Assembly (NCBI RefSeq): GCF_026008495.1
Contig: NZ_BQUN01000018.1
Location: forward strand, 1 to 34,959
Reading direction: 5' to 3'
Source: Streptomyces sp. A012304
Lineage (GTDB): Bacteria; Actinomycetota; Actinomycetes; Streptomycetales; Streptomycetaceae
DNA length: 34,959 nucleotides
Shown: in pieces, positions 34,063 through 34,959 of the stretch
Position numbering within the stretch: the first letter of the stretch is position 1
How the letters are laid out: each line of letters opens with the position of its first letter
The notes under the pieces: generated by a model
Database searches by the model: none
What the model was told of the DNA's origin: nothing
The model's input: only the letters and a program-made list of their open reading frames with translations
Translations under genes and position numbers: made by a program

Positions 34063-34270
34063 GGTGGCCTCCTTCTGTCGTACGGACTCTGACGGGTTAC
34101 CGCAGCCCTACCCAGTGGGCGCGACCGCAGACGTCCGGAAGGCGGACCACACGCATCTCGTCACATTCCTCACCTGAAAAAACCAAATAAAGCGGGGCAA
34201 TCATGTCATGTCGATCGTGATGGGCGGGAGCGCGTGAACCGTTCGCGCCGGGTCGTCCGACAGAAGGGGT
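34063..34270. promoter_or_regulatory. Divergent promoter region small ORF / ECF sigma
   Basis: A 208-base gene-free stretch includes an AT-rich patch (34170-34210), unusual for this DNA. TGAAC (34235-34239) and CCGAC (34257-34261) are 17 bases apart, in the pattern of an ECF-type promoter. It would start transcription at about 34268, next to the sigma GTG, which suggests autoregulation. Only a by-eye match. Confidence 0.3.
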
Positions 34271-34885
34271 GTGAGACTGTTCCGCCCCATGAGGGGCCAC
34301 GGGGAGGGCGACACGGACGCGGCGCTGCTGCGGGCCGTCGCCGACGGGGACACGGCGGCGCTGGAGTCCCTCTACGACCGGCACGCCGGCTGGCTGCACG
34401 CGCGGCTGACCCGGCGCTGCGCCGATCCGGAGGTGGTGCGCGAGGTCGTCCAGGACACCTTCGTGGCGGTGTGGCGTTCGGCGTCCGGGCACGGCGGCGG
34501 GGAGGCCGGCGGCTGGCTGTGGACCATCGCCGCCCGGCGTCTCGTCGACGCGCGGCGGGCGCGGGAGCGGGCCGGACGGATCGAGACGGCGCCGATGGAC
34601 ACCGCGCGCGTGGAGCGGGCGCCCGCGGCGGTGCTGCCGTCCGCCGAGGAGCGGGTGCTGGCCGGGCTGGAGTTCGGCGACGTCGGCACCGCCCTCGACC
34701 GGATCTCGCCCGAACTGCGGGAGGTGCTGCGCGCGACCGTCGTGGACGGGCTCACCACCCGGGAGACGGCACGGCTGCTCGGCATCCCCGAGGGCACGGT
34801 CAAGACCCGCGCGATGCGCGCCCGCGCCGAACTGCGCGCGGCGCTCGACCGGTTGAGTCCGACCCCGGCGGGAGGCCCGGCATGA
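34271..34885 (+). CDS. ECF sigma factor
   Basis: The 204-residue group 4 sigma factor has region 2 (about 17-85: LLRAVADGDTAALESLYDRH, VVREVVQDTFVAVWRS) and region 4 (about 140-198: ALDRISPELREVLRATVVDG and RLLGIPEGTVKTRAMRARA). It starts with GTG at 34271; the AAGGGG next to it is only one base away, so initiation could be leaderless, and an ATG at 34289 is a shorter alternative. Its stop overlaps the anti-sigma start (ATGA at 34882), indicating a coupled pair. Confidence 0.87.
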   Translation: MRLFRPMRGHGEGDTDAALLRAVADGDTAALESLYDRHAGWLHARLTRRCADPEVVREVVQDTFVAVWRSASGHGGGEAGGWLWTIAARRLVDARRARERAGRIETAPMDTARVERAPAAVLPSAEERVLAGLEFGDVGTALDRISPELREVLRATVVDGLTTRETARLLGIPEGTVKTRAMRARAELRAALDRLSPTPAGGPA

Positions 34886-34959
34886 ACACGACCCACTGGC
34901 ACGCGTCGGACGACCTGGTCGCCCGGTACGCCGACGGTTCCCTGCCGGAGGCGGACGCG
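34882..34959 (+). CDS. Anti-sigma factor, N-terminal part (runs off window)
   Basis: The first 26 codons are present: MNTTHWHASDDLVARYADGS then LPEADA. This resembles the start of zinc-type anti-sigma factors, where a His is followed about 30 residues later by HxxxCxxC. The ATGA overlap with the sigma factor stop supports that role. The zinc motif itself lies beyond the window. Confidence 0.6.
   Translation, partial: MNTTHWHASDDLVARYADGSLPEADA

Noticed and set aside
31750..34092. 780-codon plus-strand frame opposite malQ
   Set aside because: Shadow frame; malQ catalytic residues are on the minus strand.

Overview
The window is a high-GC actinobacterial chromosome segment, almost certainly Streptomyces. 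Signs are the GC-rich third codon positions, frequent GTG starts, short strong hairpins between genes, and gene content (Nur-boxed iron SOD, ECF sigma/anti-sigma pairs, BioY, M1 aminopeptidases, GH77 MalQ) that resembles, as I remember it, the S. coelicolor rpiB-sodF-asd-pepN-malQ neighbourhood. I found no tRNA, rRNA, insertion sequence, CRISPR array or phage gene.

Region by region. 1-4.6 kb: rpiB (-), an amino acid permease (+), a berberine-bridge-like FAD oxidase (+) with an operator-like inverted repeat, and the biotin transporter bioY (-). 4.8-11.4 kb: a sulfur-scavenging module. A 28-codon cysteine leader peptide precedes a ROK regulator; a second, unrelated cysteine-rich leader peptide (8 codons) precedes an operon for a Tat-type lipoprotein binding protein, an ABC permease, an ATPase, a flavin-dependent (LLM) monooxygenase and a TauD-type dioxygenase. 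Both leader peptides seem to be translated from leaderless transcripts. 11.5-14.8 kb: a second amino acid permease paralogous to the first, sodF with a perfect Nur-type box, a 74-residue zinc-ribbon-like protein, and a DsbA-like protein (-). 15-19.4 kb: aminopeptidase N copy 1, a predicted nuclease-fold/AbiEi-like protein of unknown role, and a NUDIX hydrolase (-).

19.4-26.3 kb: a secreted 1,102-residue subtilase with a large insert in its catalytic domain, a convergent ECF sigma/anti-sigma pair (-), aspartate-semialdehyde dehydrogenase, and a DUF1203 protein (-). 26.4-31.7 kb: aminopeptidase N copy 2 (-), a DUF4287 protein, a 5'-truncated SDR pseudogene (-), a TetR regulator (-) divergent from a GNAT acetyltransferase with a shared 24-bp inverted repeat, and a small membrane protein (-). 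31.7-35 kb: malQ (-) directly preceded by a 70-codon ORF whose stop touches the malQ start, then an ECF sigma factor and the start of its anti-sigma factor, cut by the window end.

The most interesting unit is 4.8-11.4 kb. It looks like organosulfur uptake and desulfonation controlled at several layers: two tandem cysteine-sensing leader peptides of different type, a ROK regulator that has lost the sugar-kinase catalytic residues, a palindrome beside the operon promoter, and a pyrimidine-rich leader RNA. Other points to check are the sodF Nur box, the two pairs of paralogs (permeases in direct orientation, pepN genes in inverted orientation), the decayed SDR next to TetR, and a 25-bp duplication of the DUF4287 start region.
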